DNA of 64,000 nt from NCBI GenBank assembly GCA_963776935.1, contig CAVZOP010000009.1, forward strand, positions 124,001 through 188,000. The letters run 5' to 3'. Made by a program: the position numbers and the translations under genes. The notes under the pieces are model-generated. The model ran no database searches and was not told the origin of the DNA. It worked only from the letters and a program-made list of their open reading frames with translations. Position 1 is the stretch's first letter; the number at the start of each line of letters is the position of its first letter. This DNA comes from JALOLG01 sp963776935. GTDB taxonomy: Bacteria; Actinomycetota; Acidimicrobiia; Acidimicrobiales; Ilumatobacteraceae. This document shows, piece after piece, positions 42,393 through 50,571 of the stretch.

Positions 42393-42493
42393 CGACGCAG
42401 CATGAGCGCCGCCGGCCGACGCGACGGCCGACGCGGACGCCTCGGCCGTCGCCAAGCTTCGGACACGCGGCGGTGCATCGCTATGGTGCCGGA

Positions 42494-42535
42494 GTGCGGC
42501 GCGCGATCTTGTGCGGGTGGGGAGACGTGGCGTGA
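42494..42535 (+). CDS. 13-residue upstream ORF coupled to the thiolase gene
   Basis: GTG 42494 lies six bases after TATGGT (42482-42487), the leaderless spacing seen elsewhere here, and reads MRRAILCGWGDVA before a TGA that overlaps the thiolase GTG (GTGA). It could be a leader peptide giving translational coupling, or a chance frame. No codon run suggesting attenuation is visible. Confidence 0.35.
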   Translation: MRRAILCGWGDVA

Positions 42536-43701
42536 CATTGCGCGGTGCGGCGTCGATCGTCGGCGCCTTCGAGCACCCGCTGCGTGAGATCCCCGACTCG
42601 ACGCTCGCCGAGATCCATGCCGACGTCGCGCTCGGCGCGCTCGCCGACGCCGGTCTCACCCTGGCCGACGTCGACGCCTACTTCTGCGACGGCGAAGCCC
42701 CTGGCCTCGGGCCGTTGTCGATGGCCGAGTACCTCGGGCTGCGCTGCCGGTACGCCGACTCGACGGAGTTCGGCGGCTCGTCCTATCTCTCGCACGTCGG
42801 CCACGCCGCCGCCGCGATCGCGGCCGCAAAGTGCGATGTCGCGCTCATCACGCTCGCTGGCAAGCCGCGGACGGGCGGGGCCTCTCCGGGCGGCAACCGG
42901 GCGTTCCTGGAGGCGCCCGAGGCCGATTTCGAGCTGCTGTGGGGAGCGACGGTTCCCGCCCAGTACGCACTCGCCGCCAGGCGGCACATGTACGAGTACG
43001 GCACCACCAGCGCCCAGTTGGCCGAGATCAAGGTCGCCGCGTCGCTGCACGCGCAGCACAACCCCAACGCCTTCCTTCGCGACCCGGTCACGGTCGACCA
43101 AGTGCTCGCGTCGCCCATCGTGGCCGACCCGCTGCATCGTCTCGACTGCTGTGTCGTCACCGACGGGGGTGGGGCGCTCGTCGTCGTGCGCCCCGAGATC
43201 GCGCGCGATCTCGGTCGCAGGAGCGCGACGTTGCTCGGCCACGGTGAGGCGCTGAAGCACTCCGACAACGGTCGGATCGACGTCACCGTGACGGGCGCCG
43301 TGCGGTCGGGTCCGACCGCGTTCGAGGAGGCGGGCGTGTCGCCGGCCGACGTCGACTACGTGTCGATCTACGACAGCTTCACGATCACCGTGCTCGAGAC
43401 GATCGAGGACCTGGGTTTCTGCGCCAAGGGCGAGGGTGGCCGCTTCGTCTCCGACGGCGCGCTCGTGTCGCCAGGCGGACGGCTGCCGTTCAACAGCGAC
43501 GGTGGTGGGCTGTGCAACAACCATCCCGGCAACCGGGGCGGGATGACGAAGGTGATCGAGGCCGTGCGCCAGCTGCGCGGCGAGGCGCACCCCGCCGTAC
43601 AGGTGCCCGACTGCGAGATCGCGCTCGCCCACGGCACCGGTGGCACGCTCTCGGGGCGGATGGGCAGCGTCACGCTGGTGCTCGGTCGGGAGGGCTCGTG
43701 A
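42532..43701 (+). CDS. Thiolase-fold acetyltransferase/lipid-transfer-type thiolase (SCP2/Ltp2-like)
   Basis: 389 residues, thiolase superfamily. It begins VTLRGAASIVGAFEHPLRE. Where the nucleophilic Cys of a standard thiolase sits, this reads EFGGSSYLSHVGHA, without Cys. The C-terminal CNNHPGNRGGMTK and ALAHGTGGTLSGR blocks are present. Thiolases of this class partner DUF35 OB-fold proteins and act as retro-aldolases or degradative thiolases on side-chain CoA esters. The next gene is exactly such a DUF35 protein, overlapping by GTGA. GGGGAG precedes GTG 42532. Substrate not known; steroid or branched acyl-CoA are candidates. Confidence 0.85.
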   Translation: MTLRGAASIVGAFEHPLREIPDSTLAEIHADVALGALADAGLTLADVDAYFCDGEAPGLGPLSMAEYLGLRCRYADSTEFGGSSYLSHVGHAAAAIAAAKCDVALITLAGKPRTGGASPGGNRAFLEAPEADFELLWGATVPAQYALAARRHMYEYGTTSAQLAEIKVAASLHAQHNPNAFLRDPVTVDQVLASPIVADPLHRLDCCVVTDGGGALVVVRPEIARDLGRRSATLLGHGEALKHSDNGRIDVTVTGAVRSGPTAFEEAGVSPADVDYVSIYDSFTITVLETIEDLGFCAKGEGGRFVSDGALVSPGGRLPFNSDGGGLCNNHPGNRGGMTKVIEAVRQLRGEAHPAVQVPDCEIALAHGTGGTLSGRMGSVTLVLGREGS

Positions 43702-44105
43702 ACGGCGACCTGCCCGCCCAATCGCCCGGCGTCACGCTCGAGACGCAGCCGTTCTGGGACGCGACCCGCGAGGGTCGCCTGCTGTTGCCGCGCTGCGACG
43801 ACTGCGAGTTCGTCATCTGGTACCCGCGGCGCCTCTGTCCGGCCTGCGGGTCGCGGAACGTGTCGTGGTTCGACGCGACAGGTACCGGAACGGTCTACAC
43901 GTACACCATCGTCGCCAAGGGTGCCGGCTCGTACCGCGACGCCGGCCCCTACGTCGTCGCCTTCGTCGAGCTCGATGAAGGACCGCGGCTGATGACCAAC
44001 ATCGTCGACGCGCCCGTCGAGTCGATCTTCGTCGGCCAACGCGTCGGTGTCGTCTTCACCCCGACCGAGGACGGCACCGCCCTGCCACGCTTCCATCCCA
44101 TCTGA
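43698..44105 (+). CDS. DUF35 Zn-ribbon/OB-fold protein, thiolase partner
   Basis: 135 residues. An N-terminal helix (PFWDATREGRLLLPRCDDCE) leads into a zinc ribbon with CDDC and CPACGSRNVSW, then an OB fold (GTGTVYTYTIVAKG ... VVAFVELDEGPRLMTNIV). DUF35 proteins dock onto thiolases to channel CoA substrates. The start GTG overlaps the thiolase stop. Loss or gain of the pair together would be expected. After its stop come two near-copies of CTGATCGCCCATC (44103 and 44128 areas), with no other evident signal before the TIR gene. Confidence 0.9.
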   Translation: MNGDLPAQSPGVTLETQPFWDATREGRLLLPRCDDCEFVIWYPRRLCPACGSRNVSWFDATGTGTVYTYTIVAKGAGSYRDAGPYVVAFVELDEGPRLMTNIVDAPVESIFVGQRVGVVFTPTEDGTALPRFHPI

Positions 44106-44163
44106 TCGCCCATCTGACCGTTCCCAACTGATCGCCCATCCGATTTCGAGGTGGTGGTCACCG

Positions 44164-44745
44164 CTGAGCCACGACGCCTTCATCTCCTACAGCCACGCCG
44201 CCGACGGTCGAATCGCACCGGCCGTCGAGCGCGGGCTGCAACGCTTGGCGAAGCCGTGGAACCGTCTCCGCGCCGTATCGGTGTTCCGGGACCAGAGTGA
44301 TCTCGCACTGACCCCGGGACTGTGGAGCACGATCAGCACTGCCCTCGACGAATCGCGCTTCTTCATCCTCCTCGCCTGTCCGGAGTCGGCGGCGTCGATC
44401 TGGGTCAACCGCGAGGTCGCCCACTGGTGCGATACGAAGGGGACCGACCACTTGCTCGTCGTGGTGACCGGCGGCGAGCTGGCGTGGGATTCGGACGCGG
44501 GGGACTTCACGGAGGGATCGACCGCCGTCCCTGCGGCCCTGCGGAATCGGTTCACCGAGGAACCGTTGTACCTCGACCTGCGCTGGGCGCGTGAGTCGCC
44601 CGAGCTGTCGTTGCGCCTCTCCGGCTTCCGTGCCGCGATCGCCCAGATCGCGTCGCCGATCCGCGGTTTGCCACCCGACGAGCTCGAAGGCGAGGACATC
44701 CGGCTGCACCGCCGGGCCCGCTTGCTCGCCGCGCGGCCGTCATGA
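44164..44745 (+). CDS. TIR-domain protein (probable N-terminal part of a TIR-WD40 protein)
   Basis: About 193 residues. The TIR fold is clear: HDAFISYSHAADGRIAPAVE, KPWNRLRAVSVFRDQSDLAL, then FFILLACPESAASIWVNREV with the Glu that serves as the NADase catalytic residue in enzymatic TIRs. The C-terminus is basic (LHRRARLLAARPS). No ATG/GTG/TTG start lies close; CTG 44164, behind AGGTGG, gives the natural N-terminus. The stop overlaps an ATG that opens a membrane-WD40 frame usually fused to such TIR domains, so a dinucleotide slip in GCCGCGCGG (about 44733) may have split one gene. Likely signalling or defence; not proven. Confidence 0.75.
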   Translation: MSHDAFISYSHAADGRIAPAVERGLQRLAKPWNRLRAVSVFRDQSDLALTPGLWSTISTALDESRFFILLACPESAASIWVNREVAHWCDTKGTDHLLVVVTGGELAWDSDAGDFTEGSTAVPAALRNRFTEEPLYLDLRWARESPELSLRLSGFRAAIAQIASPIRGLPPDELEGEDIRLHRRARLLAARPS

Positions 44746-47153
44746 CGGTGGTCGTGCTCGCGGTCGTTTCGATCGTGGCGGCCATCATCGCCGTCGGGAA
44801 CGCCCGGCGGGCAGAACGACGGGCGCGCGAGGCGCTCGGGCGGCAACTCGGCCTGGCGGCACTCGACGTGCCGGCCGGCGAGCTCGACCAGGCGCTCCTG
44901 TTGTCGCTCGCCGCGGCCGACCTTCAAGGCGACGACGACGCCAGCCGGTTCCAGGCCAGTCGCGCTCTGATCGGCCGGTACTCGCGGCTGGAGGCGCTGC
45001 TCCATCCGGCCGAGGAGGCGAGCGTCGGGGTCAGCTTCCGCGGGGTGGCCATCGACCCGGACGGCGATCGGATCGTCGCCACGGCCTGGTCGCCAGACGG
45101 GTCGGCCCAGCTGCTGTCGTGGGAGGGCGGCACGCGGACGCAGCCGACCGCCGTGGCCGTCCCCGACGGCTACTCGCCGTCGGTCGCGTTCGCCGGCGAC
45201 ACCGGGCGGATCGTGATCGGCGCGACCGGCGGGACCGTCGGCGTGATGGAGGAGGGTGGGTCGGTCATCCCCGTCGGCGACCATGTCGTCGCCCTCGACC
45301 TCGCCGGCGAGCGGGCACTGGTGCTGGCGACCGATGGAGCGCTCGACCTGATCGACGTCGAACGTGCCACCTCGGTCGCGGGCCCGATCTCGGGGTCGAT
45401 CCCGGGCGCCGACGCCGGGCCGCCCGCCGACGGCCCGCTCTTCGATCTGGCGGCCGGCCGGGTCGTCGTCGCATCGGCCGGCCGGGTCGTGCTGCTCGAC
45501 GCGAGCGACGGCGAGGCGTTGGCGTCGCTCGACGACCCCACACCGCTGGCGGCGGTCGCCGTCGGACCGACGGACGGAGTGGCCGTCCTCGGCGCGTCCG
45601 GTGACGGGACGATCCGGACGTGGGCGCGTGACGGCGACTCGCTCGTCGCCGGCGACACCATCACGATGCCCGACGAGATCGGCGCGCCGCGGCGGCTCGT
45701 CGCGTCGCCGGACGGCCGACGGGTGCTCGTGACCGCCGACGATGGGTCGGCGCTCGTCAACCTCACGACCGGGACCGCCGAGAGCACCGACCTCGGTGCG
45801 TCGGGTCTCGTCGCGATCGACCCATCCGGCCGGTTCGCGGCCATCGGCGGCGCCCGGTTGACGGTCTGGGACCTCGTGACCGGACAGCGCGCCTTCGCCG
45901 TTCCGGAGCCGGCCAACGCACTGGCGTGGAGCGGTCGATGCGATGCCGACGTCGCATGCAAGCTGGTGAGCGCCGGTGAATCGCTCGCCGTGTGGGATCC
46001 TGCGGCCGGGCGTCGAGTCCAGCTCGCCGATCAGACCAACGCCCAGGCGGTGGCGATCTCGGGCGATGGGTCGACGGTGGTGACGGCCGGATGGGGAGCC
46101 ACGGTCGCGGTGTGGAAGCTGACCGCCCAGATCGACGACACCGGCCGGGTCGAGATCGCCGCGCCGGGGCCATTGACGTCGGTCGACCCGGCGGGGCGGG
46201 CACTGGCTCGGTACGACGGTGTGTCGACGGTCGAGGTCGTGGTCGACGGCGTGTCGACCGACGTGCCGACGGGCCCGATCACCGGGCTCGTGCTCACCGC
46301 CGGCGGCTCGCGATTGCTGGTCGACGGCGCTGACGGGTTGCGCCTGTTCGCGACCGAGGACGGCACACCCGTCGACCTCGACGCGCGCTGCGATGGTGAC
46401 CGCTTCGCGGTGAGCCCGCGGGGCGACTACGTGGTGACCTACCAGGCGAGTACCGGCGCGACCGTCGACTGTGACACGTCGACCGGAAGCATGTTCTCGG
46501 GCGCCGCCATCGACGGCAACGCCGAACCGGTCGGTGCGGTCGCCGTCGATGACAACGGTGACGTGGCCCTCGGCGGGGGCGATGGGATCGTCGAGTACTA
46601 CCGCGCCGATGGTGGGCGATTCGCACTCGGTGTGGCGGTCAACGTCCGGCTGGGCGGTGAGGCCGTCGAGGTGACGTCGCTGGCGCTGCGCAACGGCACC
46701 ATCGCGGCGGGCATCCGCCCGATCGGTGGGCGGGGGGCGGTGGCCCGAGTCCTGGTGTGGGACGCCGCCGGCGGCGGTACGCCCGTCCAGTTCGACACCG
46801 ACCACCGCGACGTCGCCGCGGTGGGGTTGCTCGGCCCGAGCGCCGACCTCGTCGTGGTCGCCGGGGTCGACGACACCCGCGCATCCGCAACGTTGCAGGT
46901 CTGGGAGGCCGAGACACGCCGCCGCCTCGGACGAGCCCTCGGCGGGCTCGCCGGCGACGTCGTGATGCTCGGCGGTGACACGTCGGCGGTCGTGGGTGTC
47001 GACTCCGGCGGGCGGGCGTTCGCGTGGTCGCTCGACACCGACCCGACGGCGGAGATCTGCGCGATCGTCGGTCGTCCGCTCAGCCCGGAGGAGTGGACCT
47101 CGATCGCCGACGGCGCGCTCGCCTCCCAGCCGTATGCGGATGTCTGCGCGTAG
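44742..47153 (+). CDS. Membrane-anchored WD40-like beta-propeller protein (partner or continuation of the TIR protein)
   Basis: 803 residues. It opens with one membrane helix (TVVVLAVVSIVAAIIAVGNA), then a basic helix and a segment common to STAND/WD40 sensors (GRQLGLAALDVPAGELDQAL, LLSLAAADLQGDDDASRFQA). The remaining 700 residues are WD40/PQQ-like repeats, for example VGVSFRGVAIDPDGDRIVAT, AVAISGDGSTVVTAGWGATV and RRLVASPDGRRVLVTADDG. Two propellers are plausible. ATG 44742 overlaps the TIR stop (ATGA). If the two frames are one gene, the TIR domain would be cytoplasmic and the propeller external. No enzyme motif seen. Confidence 0.78.
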   Translation: MTVVVLAVVSIVAAIIAVGNARRAERRAREALGRQLGLAALDVPAGELDQALLLSLAAADLQGDDDASRFQASRALIGRYSRLEALLHPAEEASVGVSFRGVAIDPDGDRIVATAWSPDGSAQLLSWEGGTRTQPTAVAVPDGYSPSVAFAGDTGRIVIGATGGTVGVMEEGGSVIPVGDHVVALDLAGERALVLATDGALDLIDVERATSVAGPISGSIPGADAGPPADGPLFDLAAGRVVVASAGRVVLLDASDGEALASLDDPTPLAAVAVGPTDGVAVLGASGDGTIRTWARDGDSLVAGDTITMPDEIGAPRRLVASPDGRRVLVTADDGSALVNLTTGTAESTDLGASGLVAIDPSGRFAAIGGARLTVWDLVTGQRAFAVPEPANALAWSGRCDADVACKLVSAGESLAVWDPAAGRRVQLADQTNAQAVAISGDGSTVVTAGWGATVAVWKLTAQIDDTGRVEIAAPGPLTSVDPAGRALARYDGVSTVEVVVDGVSTDVPTGPITGLVLTAGGSRLLVDGADGLRLFATEDGTPVDLDARCDGDRFAVSPRGDYVVTYQASTGATVDCDTSTGSMFSGAAIDGNAEPVGAVAVDDNGDVALGGGDGIVEYYRADGGRFALGVAVNVRLGGEAVEVTSLALRNGTIAAGIRPIGGRGAVARVLVWDAAGGGTPVQFDTDHRDVAAVGLLGPSADLVVVAGVDDTRASATLQVWEAETRRRLGRALGGLAGDVVMLGGDTSAVVGVDSGGRAFAWSLDTDPTAEICAIVGRPLSPEEWTSIADGALASQPYADVCA

Positions 47154-47165
47154 GACCGTTGCTCG

Positions 47166-48096
47166 TCAGCCGCACGGACGACCGGTGGCGATGCGCACGA
47201 TGACGGGCGTGCCGGGCTCCAACGTCGCCGGATCCACCAGGAGGCCGCTCGTGTCCTCCAGCACCACCGACGGATCGTCGGCGCGGACGACCGAGATCAC
47301 GTGATCGCTGCCGATGTCGCGGTGGCCGGCACGGGCGGTCGAGGGCCTCGATGTGGAGTCCGTTCGAGCACACCGACGAGATGCCGTCCGACCAGAACAG
47401 GCCCGCCGCCGACCACCTCGTGACCTCCTCGCCGAAGTCGTCGTCGGTGCACTGGCTGAAGAACGACGGGTCGGCCACGGTGTTCACGGACGCGACGAAC
47501 TCGCCCGGCCGCGTCGGGTCAGGTCGGGCGACCCACGGCGCCAGATCGGCGACGGCGACGAAGAACTCGGCTGGGGTGCCTTGGATCGTCGCCGTGAAGG
47601 CGAAGTTGCACACCCACTGCTGACGGTCGCCCGGATCGACGTCGGTGAAGCTGGCGGAGACGACCGAACCGGTCCCGATCTCCTCGTCGGTCTCGCGGTC
47701 GAGGATCCGCACGGGTGCGCCGACCACGAGACCCTCGGTCCACGCGCCTCCGCCGGGCCCGTCCCATCCGCTGCACGTGCCGTCGTCGTTGCGCACCGCT
47801 TCGCTGAAGCTGTCGGTCTGGTCGGGTCCGACTCCACCGCTGTTACCGGCCACGGCGGTTCCGTTGATCGTGCTGGTGACGACGGGGAGTGTGTCGGGCG
47901 CGGCGGTCGTGGCAGTGGTCGCCGCGGTCGTCGTGCCCGGTGCCGTGTCGGGAGTCGTGACTGGTGCGTCGATGCTGCTGTCGACGGTGGTGGTGTCGAA
48001 CGGCGGGTCGGTGACGATCGGTGATGTGGCGTGCTCCTCGTCGCACGCCATGACGACGAGGGCGATCGTGGCGAGGAGTACTCGGCGCGAGCTCAT
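47166..48096 (-). CDS. Lipoprotein of unknown function, frame broken once near the C-terminus
   Basis: About 309 residues if read through. The signal MSSRRVLLATIALVVMACDE has a lipobox VMAC, so it is lipidated at Cys18 and exported. A Thr/Pro-rich spacer follows, then a beta domain (GAPVRILDRETDEEIGTGSV, QWVCNFAFTATIQG, FFSQCTDDDFGEEVTRWSAA). Near 47335-47342 the frame shifts by +1; the continuation (ISVVRADDPSVVLEDTSG ... RIATGRPCG) ends at a TGA at 47168-47166, 13 bases from the WD40 stop. GGAGG stands seven bases before ATG 48096, which overlaps the upstream stop. Not recognised. Confidence 0.65.
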
Positions 48097-49774
48097 GGGG
48101 TTCCTCCGGTTGCCGGCGCGGCCCACGACTGCGCGGCGGCGTGCGCTGCCGGATCGGGCAGATCGGGACGGTCGGAATCGGGCGGATCGGGCGGATCGGG
48201 CTCGAGCGTCGCCGGGTCGAGCGCGTGGTCGACTGCGGTCCGGTAGGTCGCCTCGTCGCGCCGAGTCGCGTACGTCACGGTGGCCGTTCCGTCGCTGGTG
48301 AGCCGCACGGTGTGGATCAACGACGGCTGGCACCGGCAGCGGGCCGACGGCGAGACCGTGGTCGGCGAGCGAGGCGGTGGTGTGGGCCCACCGACGATCG
48401 AGTGCATCCGGTGCCACGGGCGGGAACACGAAGAACGTCTTGGCGAGATGACCACCCGAGACGACCTCGCCGAGCTCCCATGCCAGTCCATCGGTCTCGC
48501 CGGTGGCGACGGCGATGATGCCGGCCTCGTCCATGCGAGTCGCCACCTGCTCGCGCCACGTCTCGTCGGGGAGGTGCTCGCGGGCTGCGCCGAGCGTTGC
48601 GAGCGAGCGCCCCGGACGCCCGACGGCGACGACCGGCCCGTAGCTGTTGAGCTCCCAGGCGACCGACTCCTCGAACGGGTCGGCACCCCGCACCGAGAAC
48701 AGCTCGAACAGTGGCCGCCGGGCCGAAGCGATCGTCGGCAACGGCAGGGCGTCGTCGTCGAACGACCTGAGGTACAGCGCCGACCGGCGGTGGTCGCGCT
48801 CGAGCAGGCTCTTCGTACGGGCGCGACCCAGCGCACGCGCGATTCGGAACAGCCAGGCACCCAAGGCGGCGACCACGAAGCCACCGATGGTGAACAAGGT
48901 GCCGACCGTGCGGGGTGCGACACCGAACAGGTCGGCCCATTTGAGCTGCGCCAGCGTGATCGGAAAGACCAGGTATTGGAGCCCCTTGAATGCGAATCCG
49001 ATGCCAAACCCGAGCACTGCGAGCGCGACAACCCCGACGAGAACGCCGGCCGGCCGGGGACGCACGAACTCCGGCGGCGGTGCCTTCGAGCCCAGCAAGC
49101 CGAGCTCGCGGCGTTGCCACCAGCGCGTCATCAGCAGCCCGGCGAGAAAGGCGACCACCGCGACGGCGACGCCGGGCCACGCGAACTCGCCAGCCAGGGC
49201 GATGATGATGATGTTGACGGCGGCGAGCTGTCCGCCGGTTACCACCGCACCGTTCCTCCGCAGCCGCTCGGCATCGGCGTCGAGGGCGATCGCGGTGCCG
49301 CAACCGGAGTTGTCGACCACGACCGGCGCTGGCAGCGCACCGCCCGTCCACCGGCGCCGCACCCGGCGCGCCCGTAGGCGGGCGACCGCCGCCGAACCGG
49401 CGGCGGCGGCGGTGACGATCGCCGCGCTCAGACCCAAGCCCGACCAGCTTCGAGCGGCTTCCGGGGAAGTGGTACGGCGCGGTGTCGCCGGGCGGTAGCC
49501 CGCTCTCGACCAGCCGTGTCATGTCGGCCGCCAGTGCCGCCGCCCGCTCCGCCGGCACGGCGTCGGAGTGGTTCGTCAGGACGAGCACGAAGTGGTCGCC
49601 GCGACGGAACGCGGTGCCGATCTGATCGTTGGGTGTCCCGGGTTCTGTGTAGGCCACGACGTCGGGCACGTCGCTGAGTGCGTCGGTCGACACGACGACG
49701 TGCTCGGTGGACTCGATGACGATGCCGAGAAATGCGGCGGCGAAGATCTCGTAGGGGTAGCGCGTCACGCTCAC
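48093..49774 (-). CDS. Multi-helix membrane protein with RSFDDD/GLAWEL cytoplasmic domain, frame broken twice
   Basis: Read through two +1 breaks (49433-49440 and about 48318-48345) it is about 559 residues. The N-terminal 110 residues begin MSVTRYPYEIFAAAFLGIVI and form a soluble domain. Membrane helices follow (SAAIVTAAAAGSAAVARL; VNIIIIALAGEFAWPGVAVA; VGVVALAVLGFGIGFAF; GGFVVAALGAWLF). Next is a conserved actinobacterial cytoplasmic domain: ALYLRSFDDDALPLPT, SYGPVVAVGRPGRSLATLGA and AVATGETDGLAWELGEVVSG. Its repeated Gly/Asp loops hint at nucleotide binding, but I do not recognise a named family. Middle gene of a three-gene unit coupled by GTGA and ATGA overlaps. Confidence 0.6.
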
Positions 49775-50508
49775 TGCCGCGGCAAGTCACCGGCCGAATC
49801 GCTCCAGACCCGTGTCGCGGTTGTCGAGTTCTCGTTCAAGAAGTCGACGACCGCCGACTGCAGCTCGGCATCGGGCAACTCGTCTGCCCCCGTGGCCGTC
49901 GCCGATGTGGTGAGGCCGAAACCGGCCGGCGGATCGACGGGCAACAGCGCCACGAGCTCGTCGTCGCGGCTGCGATCGCGCGATGTGTCGACAGGCGCCG
50001 GAGGACCACCTGCGGCTTCGACCTGACGTTGCGCCAACTCGCGGAGGAACGCAGGGGCGTCGATCCCGGCGGCCTCGTCGGTGAACAGCGCGGAGACGAA
50101 GACGTGATCGCGGCTCGCGAACACCAACGATGCGTCGCCGTCGTCGCCCACCTGTGATCCGGGCGAGACGAGCCAGCCGGCGAGGTCGAGTGTGGGTTCG
50201 GGCACCGAGTCGAAGCCGTCTCCCTGTGCGGAGAAGATGCCGAACACGGCGCGAACGCCAGGTGGCGTGGTCACCGGGATGGCGGTGAGTTCGAGGATCG
50301 CGTTTGCGTGCTCGAACCGTCGGGTGACGGACTCCGCCCCAATGGTGTTCGTCGCCTCGCTGACGAGCGTGAAGCCGGGACCGACATCCGAGAGCAGCAC
50401 GTCTCCGGCGTCGGGAGACGCGCCGGCCGGCGATGCGAGTGCGACGCAGCACATCGCTCCGACCACGGTGCCGAACAACAACGTGGCGGCCGAACGTGCA
50501 GGATGCAC
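49771..50508 (-). CDS. Secreted protein of unknown function
   Basis: 245 residues. A signal peptide covers the first 30 (FGTVVGAMCCVALASPAGAS, likely cut after GAS). The mature part is an alpha/beta domain with DVLLSDVGPGFTLVSEATNT, LDLAGWLVSPGSQVGDDGDA and SRDHVFVSALFTDEAAGIDA. It looks like a small surface or periplasm-like protein. No catalytic motif is seen. It is first in the unit with the membrane protein and lipoprotein, its stop overlapping the next GTG. Transcription would run left from about 50520. Confidence 0.6.
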   Translation of the reverse strand: MHPARSAATLLFGTVVGAMCCVALASPAGASPDAGDVLLSDVGPGFTLVSEATNTIGAESVTRRFEHANAILELTAIPVTTPPGVRAVFGIFSAQGDGFDSVPEPTLDLAGWLVSPGSQVGDDGDASLVFASRDHVFVSALFTDEAAGIDAPAFLRELAQRQVEAAGGPPAPVDTSRDRSRDDELVALLPVDPPAGFGLTTSATATGADELPDAELQSAVVDFLNENSTTATRVWSDSAGDLPRQ

Positions 50509-50571
50509 CAGTCGTGAGCCTATTTCGGTGGCTCAGCCCACGCTGCGCATATACGGGCGTCGCACCCAGGA

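Noticed and set aside
47080..49437. A single 785-codon minus-strand frame joining the membrane protein and the lipoprotein
   Set aside because: It contains an internal lipoprotein signal with its own ribosome site and reads through two frameshifts; the conserved frames show two separate coupled genes.
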